The notes: generated by a model from the letters alone, not told the origin. Positions 10,844 to 19,992 are shown, numbered from the stretch's first letter. The stretch: DNA of 64,000 nt from Paucisalibacillus globulus DSM 18846 (GCF_000482485.1 NZ_AXVK01000001.1:434001-498000), one strand, 5' to 3'. Translations and numbers: made by a program.

Positions 10844-12250
10844 ATGGTAGTAGGAGATTTTCCAATTGAACTAGACACACTAGTTGTCGGTGCAGGACCT
10901 GGGGGATATGTTGCTGCAATTCGTGCCGCACAATTAGGTCAAAAAGTAACTATCGTGGACAAAGGTGCTTTAGGTGGAGTTTGCTTAAATGTTGGTTGTA
11001 TTCCATCAAAAGCTTTAATTGAAGCTGGTCACTCTGTAGAAAAAGCTCAAGGAAACGAAGCTCTTGGAATTAAAACTGAGAGTGTTTCTGTTGACTTTTC
11101 TAAAGTACAAGAGTGGAAAGCATCCGTTGTTAATAAATTAACCTCCGGTGTTGAAGGCCTATTAAAAGGTAACAAAGTAGACATCGTGAGTGGTGAAGTA
11201 TATTTTGTCGATGGAAATACTGTAAAAGTAATGGATGAGAAATCTTCTCAAACGTATACTTTTAAAAACTGTATTATTGCAACAGGTTCATCACCAATTG
11301 AAATCCCAACATTTAAGTTTTCTGAGCGCGTATTAGACTCTACTGCTGCTCTAGATTTAAAAGAAGTACCTAAGAAGATGGTTGTAATTGGTACAGGATT
11401 TATTGGCGCAGAATTAGGTACTGCATATGCTAACTTTGGTACGGAGGTTGTCTTCTTAGAAGGTGCAAAAGACATCCTTGGTGGTTTCGAGAAACAAATG
11501 ACACAGCTTGTGAAAAAAGGCCTTAAGAAAAAAGGTGCAACAATCGTTACACAGGCTATGGCTAAAGGTGTTGAAGAAACAAAAGACGGTGTGAAAGTAT
11601 CTTATGAAGTTGATGGAAAAGTAGAGACAGTTGAAGCTGATTATGTATTAGTTACAGTTGGTCGTCGTCCGAATACTAGTGAAATTGGTTTAGAGCAAGT
11701 AGGTATAGAAGTTGATGACAGAGGACTAATCAAAGTAGATAAGCAATGTCGTACAAATGTGACTAACATTTACGCAATTGGTGACGTTGTAGCAGGAGCT
11801 CCACTTGCACATAAAGCATCTTACGAAGGTAAAGTTGCTGCTGAAGCAATTAGTGGAGAAAAATCTGAAGTGGATTACATTGGAATGCCTGCGGTAGCTT
11901 TCGTTGAACCGGAACTTGCATCTGTTGGAATGACTGAACAAGAAGCAAAAGATGCTGGTTACAATGTAAAAGTTGCTAAGTTCCCATTTGGTGCAAACGG
12001 TCGTGCATTATCTCTTAACGCAACTGATGGTTTCTTAAAATTAGTCACTCGTAAGGAAGATGGATTAGTTTTAGGTGGTCAAATTGCAGGTCCGAATGCT
12101 AGTGACATGATTTCTGAAATTGGTTTAGCAGTTGAAGCTGGAATGACAGCTGAAGATATTGCTTTAACAATCCATGCTCATCCAACATTAGGTGAGATTA
12201 CTATGGAAGCTGCAGAAGTAGCACTTGGAACACCAATTCATATGTTGTAA
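10844..12250 (+). CDS. pdhD: Dihydrolipoamide dehydrogenase, E3
   Basis: FAD disulfide oxidoreductase that reoxidises dihydrolipoamide and makes NADH, for pyruvate and probably other 2-oxoacid dehydrogenases. The FAD-binding GAGPGG is at residues 16-21 and the redox pair Cys47/Cys52 in CLNVGC. The NAD motif is [10 protein letters not shown], the second FAD motif is IYAIGDV, and the C-terminal catalytic HAHPTLGE is present. There are 468 residues. It is the last gene of pdhABCD, closed by the terminator at 12259-12298. Confidence 0.96.
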   Translation: MVVGDFPIELDTLVVGAGPGGYVAAIRAAQLGQKVTIVDKGALGGVCLNVGCIPSKALIEAGHSVEKAQGNEALGIKTESVSVDFSKVQEWKASVVNKLTSGVEGLLKGNKVDIVSGEVYFVDGNTVKVMDEKSSQTYTFKNCIIATGSSPIEIPTFKFSERVLDSTAALDLKEVPKKMVVIGTGFIGAELGTAYANFGTEVVFLEGAKDILGGFEKQMTQLVKKGLKKKGATIVTQAMAKGVEETKDGVKVSYEVDGKVETVEADYVLVTVGRRPNTSEIGLEQVGIEVDDRGLIKVDKQCRTNVTNIYAIGDVVAGAPLAHKASYEGKVAAEAISGEKSEVDYIGMPAVAFVEPELASVGMTEQEAKDAGYNVKVAKFPFGANGRALSLNATDGFLKLVTRKEDGLVLGGQIAGPNASDMISEIGLAVEAGMTAEDIALTIHAHPTLGEITMEAAEVALGTPIHML

Positions 12251-12258
12251 AAACGTAT

Positions 12259-12298
12259 AAAAAGAGTGATGTTTACAAAACATCACTCTTTTTATTTT
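12259..12298. terminator. Bidirectional terminator between pdhD and the BCCT gene
   Basis: Perfect arms AAAGAGTGATGT and ACATCACTCTTT with an eight-base loop, flanked by A-rich and T-rich runs. It serves both convergent genes. Confidence 0.9.
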
Positions 12299-12310
12299 TA
12301 CTATATTTGT

Positions 12311-13834
12311 CTAACTTTTCCTTCTCATCTCAATTTCTTTAGCTTCCTGCTTAAAGGACTTCAATAATGAAACAACAATCAATAACATAATGATGGTAAA
12401 TGGAAATGCTGCTATAATCGAAGCGGTTTGAAGTGCGCCAAGTCCACCTTGCCATAATAAAACAGCTGCAGCACCGGATTGGATTATTCCCCATACAAGT
12501 TTAACAGAATTTGGTGGATCCAGTCTTCCGCCAGTAGTTTGCATACCAAGTACAAATGTTGCAGAATCAGCAGATGTAATAAAGAAAGTGCTAATTAGCA
12601 GGATTGCAAGAAAGGATATTAGTGTACTTAATGGGAAATGTTCTAATACCGCAAATAAAACTGTTTCTTCTCCTAATTCACTTACATAACGATAAATATT
12701 CTCTCCTTCGAAAAATTCTAAATGTATTGCTGAACCTCCAAAAACAGTAAACCAAAGTGCGCCAAAAATTGTTGGTACAAGTAAAACACCAAGAACAAAC
12801 TCTCTTATTGTTCTACCACGGGATACTCTTGCGATAAAGGTTCCAACAAATGGAGCCCATGCAATCCACCATGCCCAGTAAAATATAGTCCAGTCTTTAA
12901 TCCACTGTGTATTATCCTCGTTAAAAGGTGTCATTCGAAAACTCATGCTAGGTAAATTTTGAATATAATTACCAAATGAAGTTGTGAAAAAATTTAAGAT
13001 GAAATTTGTTGGTCCTAGTATTAAAACAAATACCATTAAAGCAAATGCGAATATGATATTTGCATTACTTAAATATTTTATTCCTTTATTTACCCCTGTT
13101 GATGCAGAAAGAAGGTATAGTACTGTCACTATTACGATAATGATTAATTGATATAAGAAATTCTGATCAATACCGAAAACAAATGATAATCCACCGCTAA
13201 TTTGAATGGCACCAAAACCAAGTGATGTTGCAACGCCAAATACTGTAGCAAACACAACAATGGAATCAACAGTTGTCCCCCAAACTTCTTTTCCTTTTTC
13301 TCCGAATAAAGGTACTAAAATACCACTTACTAAACCTGAAGATTTTTTTCGAAACTTAAAATATGCGAGAGCAAGTGCAAGTGTAGCGTAAATCGCCCAT
13401 GGGTGTAGTCCCCAATGAAAAAAGCTATATTGCATAGCTGTTTTAGCTGACTCATTAGTTCCAGGCTCCCCATAAGGGGGATTATGGAAATGTGAGAGGG
13501 GTTCTGCAGCACCCCAAAAGACTAATCCTATTCCCATACCTGCACTAAAGAGCATTGCAAACCAGGTAATATAGGAGTATTCTGGTTCATCATTTGGTTT
13601 ACCTAATTTTATTTTGCCGTATTTTGAAAAAATGAGGAAAATGGAAAAAAATAAAAAGAATGATGCACTTATTAGATAGAACCAACCAAACTTGTCTACA
13701 ATAAAACTTTGGATTTTTGACGTAACATTCTCTAAATTCCCATTTGGTAAGACAGAATCTGGTATTACTCCCCAAATGATAAATAATATACTGATAATAA
13801 CAGATACATAAAATACTTTAGATACCTTCTTCAT
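12311..13834 (-). CDS. BCCT-family glycine betaine/choline/carnitine transporter
   Basis: Sodium-coupled importer of compatible solutes in the betaine-carnitine-choline family. It has 507 residues with about 12 membrane helices. It shows the glycine-rich segment GMGIGLVFWGAAEP of helix 3 and the aromatic family signature WAWWIAWAPFVGTFIARVSR around residues 330-350. It is closest in type to OpuD, but substrate choice among betaine, choline or ectoine cannot be fixed. A 12-residue basic C-terminal tail follows the last helix. It stands alone on the minus strand inside the syntenic block, so it is an insertion relative to B. subtilis. The role is likely osmoprotection. Confidence 0.9.
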   Translation of the reverse strand: MKKVSKVFYVSVIISILFIIWGVIPDSVLPNGNLENVTSKIQSFIVDKFGWFYLISASFFLFFSIFLIFSKYGKIKLGKPNDEPEYSYITWFAMLFSAGMGIGLVFWGAAEPLSHFHNPPYGEPGTNESAKTAMQYSFFHWGLHPWAIYATLALALAYFKFRKKSSGLVSGILVPLFGEKGKEVWGTTVDSIVVFATVFGVATSLGFGAIQISGGLSFVFGIDQNFLYQLIIIVIVTVLYLLSASTGVNKGIKYLSNANIIFAFALMVFVLILGPTNFILNFFTTSFGNYIQNLPSMSFRMTPFNEDNTQWIKDWTIFYWAWWIAWAPFVGTFIARVSRGRTIREFVLGVLLVPTIFGALWFTVFGGSAIHLEFFEGENIYRYVSELGEETVLFAVLEHFPLSTLISFLAILLISTFFITSADSATFVLGMQTTGGRLDPPNSVKLVWGIIQSGAAAVLLWQGGLGALQTASIIAAFPFTIIMLLIVVSLLKSFKQEAKEIEMRRKS

Positions 13835-14008
13835 TTATAAAAATCCTTTCTGCTAACATGAATTGTTCATATACTTACTATTTCCAACTATTACTGAACT
13901 ATTTTAGATTTTAACCAGTTAATAAATTTATTTTAGGTTGTCTTGTGTTTTTAGTTGGATTAAATTAAGATTAAATGAGGTCTTTTAACGACATCAGGAG
14001 GGTTTTGC

Positions 14009-14893
14009 ATGAGGAAAATTCAGTTTCTATTTATTTTTACTCTACTTGTTATAATCTTAGCTGCTTGTACAAGCACGGAAAAAAAAGAAGCAGTAGATAA
14101 ACCTAAAGATTCAGAAGAACAGGTCTCAGATACTATAAATGAGGAAAGTAATAAAATAGAGGAACAGGAAAGTAATCCTGAAAGTACTGAGGAAGAACAA
14201 GAGCTTGAAGAAGAAAATAAAATAGTTGCACAATATCGGGTTTCAGAGGACTGGTCTTTAGTACCAATTAAAGAGGGTACAAATGAAAAAGTTGTGCTCT
14301 TAACAATTGACGATGCTCCTGATAGTTATTCTTTAGAAATGGCTAAAACATTGAAAGAACTGAATGCTAATGCGATTTTCTTTGTTAACGGACATTTTAT
14401 TGATACTCCTGAGGAGGCAAAAAAGTTAAAACAAATCCATGATATGGGGTTTGTTATTGGAAACCATACATATAATCATGTTAATTTAAAGGACTTAGAA
14501 CATGATCCTGAGGAGCAACGAACTGAGATTGTTAGTTTAAATGATAAGATAGAAGAAATTATTGGGGAAAGACCTAAATTCTTTAGAGCACCACATGGGA
14601 TTAATACGGATGAATCAAGGGAAATTGCACAAGAAGAGAATATGGTTCTGATGAATTGGTCCTATGGTTATGATTATTTCAAACCATACTTTGATAAAGA
14701 TAAATTAGTTAGAGCAATGGTGACCGGAGAAGGACCGGAAGTGGATGTACCATATTCTTTATTAAAGAATGGAGCTAATTTATTAATGCACGATCGTGAG
14801 TGGACAAGCGAGGCATTAAAAGATATTGTAATCGGTCTTCGAGAAAAGGGCTATGAAGTTTTAGATCCAAATTTAATTGAAACGGATCAATAA
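14009..14893 (+). CDS. Polysaccharide deacetylase lipoprotein
   Basis: Exported NodB-homology carbohydrate esterase 4. It begins with a signal peptide and lipobox (LAACT, Cys near residue 20), then a ~60-residue acidic Glu-rich linker, then the deacetylase domain (about 85-285). Catalytic motifs are LTIDDAPD (base and metal Asp pair), HTYNH (metal histidines) and RAPHGINT. The likely target is peptidoglycan N-acetyl groups or a surface glycan. The gene has an AGGAGG site and ends in its own terminator. It has no counterpart at this point of the B. subtilis map. Confidence 0.88.
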   Translation: MRKIQFLFIFTLLVIILAACTSTEKKEAVDKPKDSEEQVSDTINEESNKIEEQESNPESTEEEQELEEENKIVAQYRVSEDWSLVPIKEGTNEKVVLLTIDDAPDSYSLEMAKTLKELNANAIFFVNGHFIDTPEEAKKLKQIHDMGFVIGNHTYNHVNLKDLEHDPEEQRTEIVSLNDKIEEIIGERPKFFRAPHGINTDESREIAQEENMVLMNWSYGYDYFKPYFDKDKLVRAMVTGEGPEVDVPYSLLKNGANLLMHDREWTSEALKDIVIGLREKGYEVLDPNLIETDQ

Positions 14894-14902
14894 ATATTTT
14901 TA

Positions 14903-14934
14903 ACCAGTAGATCATTTCTACTGGTACATTTTTA
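14903..14934 (+). terminator. Terminator after the deacetylase gene
   Basis: Arms ACCAGTAGA and TCTACTGGT with a short loop, then ACATTTTTAG. Confidence 0.75.
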
Positions 14935-14940
14935 GTTTAA

Positions 14941-14965
14941 TGTGTTATACTAATTGTGTTATAAT
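14941..14965 (+). promoter_or_regulatory. Tandem CcpN-like operators over the SR1 promoter
   Basis: TGTGTTATACT at 14941-14951 fits the CcpN motif as I recall it (TRTGHYATAYW) at every position. TGTGTTATAAT at 14955-14965 fits all but one. The second site contains an extended -10 box (TGT-TATAAT, 14957-14965). CcpN represses sr1, gapB and pckA on glycolytic carbon in B. subtilis, so the match to the neighbouring SR1 gene is meaningful. No CcpN experiment exists for this genome. Confidence 0.7.
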
Positions 14966-15026
14966 ATTCAATTGTTGCATACTATATCATATAAAGTCCT
15001 ACAAAGTTAAAGAGGAGCTGGAATTA

Positions 15027-15140
15027 ATGGGTACAATCGTTTGTCGAGAATGCCAAGAAACTATTGAGCACTATGAAAATGATAAGGTGACGGTTCTTTA
15101 TGGCACATGCCCTACTTGTAAATCCAATTCAAATAAGTAA
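15027..15140 (+). CDS. SR1P peptide, GapA-binding
   Basis: 37-residue peptide starting MGTIVCRECQETIEHYE, the conserved SR1P N-terminus, with two CxxC pairs (CREC and CPTC) that may bind metal. In B. subtilis SR1P (39 residues) binds glyceraldehyde-3-phosphate dehydrogenase GapA, stabilises gapA mRNA and promotes GapA-RNase J1 contact. The start at 15027 is preferred over an upstream in-frame ATG at 14940. It has an AGAGGAG site and matches the family start, whereas 14940 lies before the promoter. rnjA is 11 kb upstream in the same window. Confidence 0.85.
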   Translation: MGTIVCRECQETIEHYENDKVTVLYGTCPTCKSNSNK

Positions 15141-15177
15141 TTCCAATAGCAACATGCGATAATCAAACATTCCTTTC

Positions 15178-15206
15178 TAAAAGCTACACATTTGTGTAGC
15201 TTTTTC
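15178..15206 (+). terminator. SR1 terminator
   Basis: Arms AAAGCTACAC and GTGTAGCTTT around a four-base loop, followed by a T run. Confidence 0.9.
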
Positions 15207-15324
15207 ATTTCGAAAATGTCATCAAACAATAGAAACTAGGACTAGGTAATATTATGTTCGAAACACGTGATAAAAAATGGTAGGATTGTAGTAGTATTGT
15301 TATATTGGAGGCTAGAGGAGAACT

Positions 15325-16278
15325 ATGAGAACGCGAGTGACAGAGATTTTTAATATTAGATATCCAATCATTCAAGGTGGTCTAGCATATTTGGCATATG
15401 CAGACTTAGCGGCTGCGGTTTCCAATGCTGGTGCATTAGGGCAAATTACAGCAATGAGTTTGGGGAATCCAGAAGCCTTAAGAGAGGAAATAATTAAAGT
15501 AAAGGAATTAACCAATAAACCGTTTGGAGTTAATTTTGCCATTGGTCAGCATAATCGTCCATTTGAAGAAATGGTTGAAGTTGCTATAGAGGAAAGGGTT
15601 GAAATCATTTCAGTTACTGGAGGGAATCCCAAAGGTGTCCTGGATATGGTTAAAGGACATCCTATAAAAACTTTAGTTTTGGTTGCAGCAAAACGACAAG
15701 CTCAAAAGGCAGAAGAATTGGGGGCAGATGCAGTTATTGTAGTTGGACATGAAGGAGGAGGACACCTGGGTCGAACAGATACTGGAACAATGGTTTTAAC
15801 ACCACAGGTTGTTGATAGTGTATCCATCCCGGTTATTGCATCTGGAGGAATTGTTGATGGAAGAGGTTTAATGGCCGGGTTAGCTTTAGGTGCAGAAGGA
15901 ATTGAAATGGGCACAAGATTTATCGCAACAAAAGAATGTATTCATGCACATCCTGTCTATAAACAGGCATTACTTGGTGCTGATGAAAACTCGACAGTTG
16001 TTATTAAGCGTTCACTTGGAATGCCAGCACGTGCCATAAGAAATTCGTGGACTGATAAAATAATAGAATTAGAAGATAATGAAGTTGGTTATGAAGGATT
16101 AAAAGATTACATAAGCGGTAAGGCTAATAGGGAATATATATATGATGGAAAATCGGAATTAGGTTTTGGTTGGGCAGGACAGGGTATTGCAGGTATTCAT
16201 GATCTACCTTCTGTTCAAGAGTTAATAGAAAGAATCATTGCAGAAGCGGAAGAAATTAAAAATAAGTGGAAAGTTTGA
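15325..16278 (+). CDS. Nitronate monooxygenase-like flavoenzyme (NMO/FabK family)
   Basis: FMN-dependent TIM-barrel enzyme of the 2-nitropropane dioxygenase family, 317 residues. It shows the N-terminal IIQGGLAYL, the GVNFAIGQ segment, the conserved HEGGGHLGR around residue 140 and the phosphate-binding IASGGIVDGRGL and GAEGIEMGTRF. Members oxidise nitronates, and some are enoyl-ACP reductases (FabK). The sequence does not decide between these, and 'nitronate monooxygenase' is the usual annotation. A GGAGGCTAGAGGAG region precedes the ATG. It ends 11 bases before yktA and probably shares its transcript. Confidence 0.8.
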   Translation: MRTRVTEIFNIRYPIIQGGLAYLAYADLAAAVSNAGALGQITAMSLGNPEALREEIIKVKELTNKPFGVNFAIGQHNRPFEEMVEVAIEERVEIISVTGGNPKGVLDMVKGHPIKTLVLVAAKRQAQKAEELGADAVIVVGHEGGGHLGRTDTGTMVLTPQVVDSVSIPVIASGGIVDGRGLMAGLALGAEGIEMGTRFIATKECIHAHPVYKQALLGADENSTVVIKRSLGMPARAIRNSWTDKIIELEDNEVGYEGLKDYISGKANREYIYDGKSELGFGWAGQGIAGIHDLPSVQELIERIIAEAEEIKNKWKV

Positions 16279-16289
16279 GGTGGGTAAGC

Positions 16290-16559
16290 ATGAATTATTC
16301 TTATCCAGTTGATTCAAGTTGGACTAAAGAAGAAATTATTGATGTTATTCAATTTTTTTCATTAATAGAAAGAGCTTATGAAAAAGGAATTGACCGTAAT
16401 ATTTTACTTGCTGGTTATCGGAAATTTAAACAAGTAGTACCTTCAAAAAGTGAGGAAAAAAAATACTTTGCAGAATTTGAAAGGGACTCTGGATATTCAG
16501 GGTATCAGACAATAAAAAAGGCACTGGAAAGTGAAGGCACCATTTTAAAAATGAAGTAA
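16290..16559 (+). CDS. yktA: UPF0223 family protein YktA
   Basis: Conserved 89-residue cytoplasmic protein of unknown function. The start MNYSYPVDSSWTKEEIIDVI and the later KFKQVVPSKSEEK segment match YktA of B. subtilis. The ATG at 16290 is chosen over an upstream in-frame codon at 16266 because it follows GAGGTGGG and gives the family N-terminus. A perfect terminator lies at 16584-16620. Confidence 0.88.
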   Translation: MNYSYPVDSSWTKEEIIDVIQFFSLIERAYEKGIDRNILLAGYRKFKQVVPSKSEEKKYFAEFERDSGYSGYQTIKKALESEGTILKMK

Positions 16560-16583
16560 ACATATTTATAAGACATACTAAAA

Positions 16584-16620
16584 CAACTCCGAAATTATAT
16601 AATTTCGGAGTTGTTTTTTG
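16584..16620 (+). terminator. Terminator after yktA
   Basis: Perfect 15-base-pair stem AACTCCGAAATT/AATTTCGGAGTT with a T6 tail. Confidence 0.92.
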
Positions 16621-16781
16621 GACTATCATCATATGACTTATATTGCTGATTTTGTATAAAAAGTAACTATTCGTATCATAGTTACCCTTAAATGAAGGAC
16701 TACTATGCGATTGCTCCACTTTCTTATCCTTTTATCACTTGTTCTTGTAGGGAATGTATTATATGTCAATACTTCCCTAGA

Positions 16782-17396
16782 TTACGCTTGTAAAGCCATT
16801 TGATAAAAAGGTATTAAGGAATCATATGTGTTCTTAACTAGTTCGACTAATTTACCGCCATCCGAAACGATTGGGTCATTCGGAGTTAAGTGTCTGCCAA
16901 TTAGAAATTCTCCTTTTTTCACATCGCGAAAGCGTTCTACATGCAACTTCTCAAGAGTATCAAGACTAAATGAATCTTTTTTCATATGGTCTAACGAAAC
17001 TACAAAGTCAGATGGTAACTTTTTCAATTGAGTAAAATTAGTTAGAAAACTTTTAGCTATATCACTTTTATTATCCAATTCATAAATACAAGCCAACCAA
17101 ATAAATAAATGATCATCAAATAGTCCTAATTGAAAATGTGGGTGTTTTTTATAGCCCCTCTTATTATTTGAAATTGCTAACCAAGTATCTTTAGGTGGGT
17201 TAACTGTTCTTCTTGCATGTTTTGCAATATGAAGATAAACTTCATTTCCTAACTTACTTGATAAATGATCTACTAATTCTTGTCCAATTTCTTGAAACTT
17301 AGGTTGGATACGTGTTTGAATGGCTTCCATTCTCCTATCTAATCCATCTATATGAAATGTGTCAAAATCCGTTTTATTAAATCCAGTTATGTTCAT
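16782..17396 (-). CDS. yktB: DUF1054/UPF0637 family protein YktB
   Basis: Conserved 204-residue cytoplasmic protein of unknown function, present as yktB beside yktA in B. subtilis. Recognisable segments are the N-terminal GFNKTDFDTFHIDGLDRRM and the central HARRTVNPPKDTWLAISNNK. No catalytic motif is evident. An AAAGGTG site precedes the ATG. It is convergent with yktA and divergent from ykzI. Confidence 0.88.
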   Translation of the reverse strand: MNITGFNKTDFDTFHIDGLDRRMEAIQTRIQPKFQEIGQELVDHLSSKLGNEVYLHIAKHARRTVNPPKDTWLAISNNKRGYKKHPHFQLGLFDDHLFIWLACIYELDNKSDIAKSFLTNFTQLKKLPSDFVVSLDHMKKDSFSLDTLEKLHVERFRDVKKGEFLIGRHLTPNDPIVSDGGKLVELVKNTYDSLIPFYQMALQA

Positions 17397-17613
17397 CTAT
17401 AAAAACACCTTTCTGCAAATATTAAATTATATTTATTATTATGAACAACTTAATATAAACAAGTCAAGTATAAGAATTTATTGTCTTGGACCTCCTATGA
17501 ACGAAATTTGTTAAATCTCATATATATAAAGAAAACAGACAGAAAGTTCAAGAAAACATGGACAACTAAATTAGAAGGTCTTATTAAAATTTATCAAGAA
17601 GGGATGTGATCTT

Positions 17614-17805
17614 TTGAAGTATATATTAGAAGAGGTCAGAAGAAATGAAGAAAAAGAAAAGATTCCAGTAATACGAATGGAAATTGATTATGAACTACTG
17701 ACACTTTATGATGCTATGCAGGTTGAAGATAAGGTGCAAATTATAAAATCAAAAGAAAAACTAAAACTTTTACGAAAGAAGTTATTATCCTTACTTGATA
17801 ATTAG
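17614..17805 (+). CDS. ykzI: YkzI-like small protein
   Basis: 63-residue charged protein that starts with TTG at 17614 after an AAGGGATGTGAT site. It has no signal peptide or cysteine motif, and its C-terminal half is a Lys/Leu-rich helix. Length and position between yktB and yktC match ykzI of B. subtilis. The name rests mainly on synteny, and the function is unknown. A terminator follows immediately. Confidence 0.65.
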   Translation: MKYILEEVRRNEEKEKIPVIRMEIDYELLTLYDAMQVEDKVQIIKSKEKLKLLRKKLLSLLDN

Positions 17806-17814
17806 TCACAAAAA

Positions 17815-17847
17815 GCTCAAGGAACATTAAAGTTTCCTTGAGTTATT
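17815..17847 (+). terminator. Terminator after ykzI
   Basis: Arms CTCAAGGAAAC-like and TTTCCTTGAG are followed by TTATTTG. Confidence 0.75.
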
Positions 17848-17900
17848 TGCTGGGTTCGGAAAAAAATAAATGCTTCCTGCACATATTGTAAAACTAAAGC

Positions 17901-17978
17901 AGAAAGTGCCTATCATATAGCGACAATATTCAAAGGAGCATTACTTCTTGTAGTATCATACAGTCCATTCGAGAAGTC
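17901..17978. repeat. Repeat D2: degenerate dispersed element
   Basis: It fills much of the 313-base gap between ykzI and yktC. Block order matches D1 at 4562-4641 (AGAAAGTGC, TTCAAAGGAG, TTGTAGTA, AGTCCATTCGAGAAGTC). Alignment is by eye and weak. Nothing else was recognised in the gap beyond a GGAGG site for yktC. Confidence 0.4.
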
Positions 17979-18118
17979 ATTCATGGAGCTTCACAACTAG
18001 AAACTAATTTAAAGAAGATATCGAAAGCGAGTTTATCTTATGAGGTAGTGTCAATGTATACTCATTTGCTATCTTTTGATACTATAAATGATAGTAGAGA
18101 ATATGGAGGATTTACATA

Positions 18119-18928
18119 ATGAAGAATTTAATATTAGATGAAATTAACAGGAAAGCAAAAGAATGGATATTGGAAGCGGGAAGGACGATAAGGAATAAGA
18201 TAAATGACCCATTAGATATTAGTTCTAAATCTAATCCAAATGATTTAGTTACCTCAATGGATAAGAATACAGAAAAATATTTTCTTGAAAAAATTAAATC
18301 AACATTTCCAGATCATTTCTTAATAGGAGAAGAGGGATTTGGAGATGAGGTGAAAGCACTTGATGGTACGGTTTGGATTATTGATCCAATAGACGGGACA
18401 ATGAATTTTGTTCAACAAAAACGAAATTTTGCAATTTCAGTTGCAATCTATCATGATGGGGTAGGGGAAGTCGGACTCATCTATAATGTTATGGAGGATC
18501 AACTGTATAGTGCTAGACGTGGAGAAGGGGCATTTAAAAATGAAGTTAAACTTCCACCATTAAAGAAAACAACTGTATTAGAAGAATCAGTAATTGGATT
18601 AAACCATTTATGGTTATGTGAAAACAAATTGGTCGATGAAAAAATTATGCAAGACTTAGTAAAGACTGCTCGTGGTTCCAGAACATATGGTTCTGCTGCA
18701 ATAGAGCTTGCTTTTGTTGCAGAAGGTGTATTAGAAGGTTATTTAGCTATGAGTCTTTCGCCGTGGGATTTTGCTGCGGGAATGATACTTATTAAAGAAG
18801 TTGGTGGTATTACAACGAATATTGATGGTAAAGGAATAAAGATGTTGGAAAGAAACTCTGTATTTGCTGGACATCCTGAAGTTCATTCACGAATATTAAA
18901 TGATTTCATAACAAAAGCAAGAAAGTGA
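18119..18928 (+). CDS. yktC: Inositol monophosphatase family protein YktC
   Basis: Magnesium-dependent lithium-sensitive phosphatase fold of 269 residues. Metal-binding motifs are GEEGFGDE near residue 76, DPIDGTMNF near 92-100 and WDFAAGMILIKEVGG near 221. It is the SuhB/YktC type and hydrolyses myo-inositol monophosphates or other sugar phosphates in vitro. The physiological substrate is not fixed. The ATG at 18119 follows ATGGAGG. It converges on ylaF with a shared terminator. Confidence 0.92.
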   Translation: MKNLILDEINRKAKEWILEAGRTIRNKINDPLDISSKSNPNDLVTSMDKNTEKYFLEKIKSTFPDHFLIGEEGFGDEVKALDGTVWIIDPIDGTMNFVQQKRNFAISVAIYHDGVGEVGLIYNVMEDQLYSARRGEGAFKNEVKLPPLKKTTVLEESVIGLNHLWLCENKLVDEKIMQDLVKTARGSRTYGSAAIELAFVAEGVLEGYLAMSLSPWDFAAGMILIKEVGGITTNIDGKGIKMLERNSVFAGHPEVHSRILNDFITKARK

Positions 18929-18956
18929 CTCACACTTGTGAGCCACTTTTCTTTTT
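18925..18956. terminator. Terminator between yktC and ylaF
   Basis: Imperfect stem AGTGACTCACA/TGTGAGCCACT followed by TTTCTTTTT. It overlaps the yktC stop. Confidence 0.7.
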
Positions 18957-19112
18957 CTTATTGGCAATACCTGCACCCATAATACCAAATCCTAATAAAA
19001 TAAAAAGTAGAATAAGCCCTATACTGCGAAGTGCAATTGCAAACCCAACTCCAATAAACATAGAAACTACAAGTAAAGCTAAGAGTAAAGCTGGTATGTT
19101 AACATTTCTCAT
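18930..19112 (-). CDS. ylaF: YlaF-like small membrane protein (DUF5325)
   Basis: 60-residue protein with two hydrophobic segments (residues 5-22 and 24-46) and a basic tail KKKKSGS. The start at 19112 (MRNVNIPALL) is chosen because AAGGGAGTG precedes it. A longer frame reaching 19211 adds a sequence without a ribosome site. Position before ylaH and the family pattern suggest YlaF. typA, which lies between ylaF and ylaH in B. subtilis, is absent here. Confidence 0.75.
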   Translation of the reverse strand: MRNVNIPALLLALLVVSMFIGVGFAIALRSIGLILLFILLGFGIMGAGIANKKKKSGSQV

Positions 19113-19301
19113 TAAAAACACTCCCTTTAAGTACATAACAAGTATAAGACTTTTTTTGAACTTGTTCAAATTTTTATTTAGTAGTATAGGAAAGTATAAA
19201 AAACTTTTCATGAAAGAGTTCGTAAACCTGGTGACTTATACTAGCAAGATTATTATAAATCTAGTATGATAAAGCTTGAACATACATAATGGGGGATTCA
19301 T

Positions 19302-19616
19302 ATGGTTTATGACTTTATTATGCAACACTATGGTGTAGAGCAATTATTTAATATTTTATATCCGGTCAACTTTATTCTTGCTGCTTTAGCCTATAAATTA
19401 GGCTTTGCTAAAAAGTTACCTATCTTAAAATCAATAATTGTTTATATTTTATTAGCAATAGGCATATTTGTATTATATATATTGTTTATTGTTTGGTCAG
19501 TAGCTTCAGGTGGTTCACCACTTCCACTTACAGAAAGCTTAGTTATAATATGTTTAGTCTTAGCAATTTATCGAATTCGTTTACATCTACAACGAAAAGG
19601 TAAAAAAACAACCTAA
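19302..19616 (+). CDS. ylaH: YlaH-like membrane protein
   Basis: 104-residue membrane protein of the YlaH family (function unknown) with three hydrophobic segments at about 14-32, 41-65 and 75-92 and a basic C-terminus. A GGGGGA site precedes the ATG. It converges with ylaI on the terminator at 19618-19657. Confidence 0.82.
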   Translation: MVYDFIMQHYGVEQLFNILYPVNFILAALAYKLGFAKKLPILKSIIVYILLAIGIFVLYILFIVWSVASGGSPLPLTESLVIICLVLAIYRIRLHLQRKGKKTT

Positions 19617-19617
19617 A

Positions 19618-19657
19618 AAGAGGCATTTCAGATTGGAAAACCTGAAATGCCTCTTTT
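19618..19657. terminator. Bidirectional terminator between ylaH and ylaI
   Basis: Arms AAGAGGCATTTCAG and CTGAAATGCCTCTTTT around a nine-base loop. Confidence 0.9.
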
Positions 19658-19675
19658 AACTTAGTAATAAATTGG

Positions 19676-19879
19676 TTATATTAACTCGTCTTCTTTTTTC
19701 TTTTCCTCAAACAAACGAAACTTCCCAGTTGCATGACGGTCTAAAGTCTTTTCTTTTATTCTTTCATTACAGCTTCCGCATAAGTACATATGGGTTTTTC
19801 GATTTCGTAATCGTTTCGCTTCTAGAGAATAATCATCTATATTTTCAACTACATCACATAAAACACATTTAACCTGCAT
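19676..19879 (-). CDS. ylaI: YlaI family zinc-ribbon-like protein
   Basis: 67-residue cytoplasmic protein with two CxxC pairs, CVLC near the start and CGSC near residue 33, suggesting a zinc ribbon. The sequence DDYSLEAKRLRNR is characteristic of YlaI, a conserved Bacillaceae protein of unknown function. The start at 19879 (MQVKCVLC) is preferred because GAGGTGATAAG lies just before it. Confidence 0.86.
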   Translation of the reverse strand: MQVKCVLCDVVENIDDYSLEAKRLRNRKTHMYLCGSCNERIKEKTLDRHATGKFRLFEEKKKEDELI

Positions 19880-19992
19880 CTTATCACCTCGGGTCAAATA
19901 ACTGTAAATTAACTATATCATATCTTAATAGAAAATGTTTAATTTCAATATAAAAGAGGAACATTAAAATAAACGATAGAAAGGATGATAGA

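Larger units (their letters stand above)
14972..15206 (+). ncRNA. sr1: SR1-type dual-function regulatory RNA
   Basis: In B. subtilis SR1 (~205 nt) lies next to pdhD, base-pairs with ahrC mRNA and encodes the SR1P peptide. Here a promoter with TATAAT at 14960-14965 predicts a start near 14972. The SR1P frame is at 15027-15140, and a strong terminator lies at 15178-15206, giving ~235 nt. The 5' end is inferred. The ahrC target is not in the window, so the antisense role could not be checked. Confidence 0.75.

Noticed and set aside
16426-16719. 97-codon minus-strand frame over the yktA end
   Set aside because: It runs through the yktA terminator hairpin and coding sequence on the other strand.
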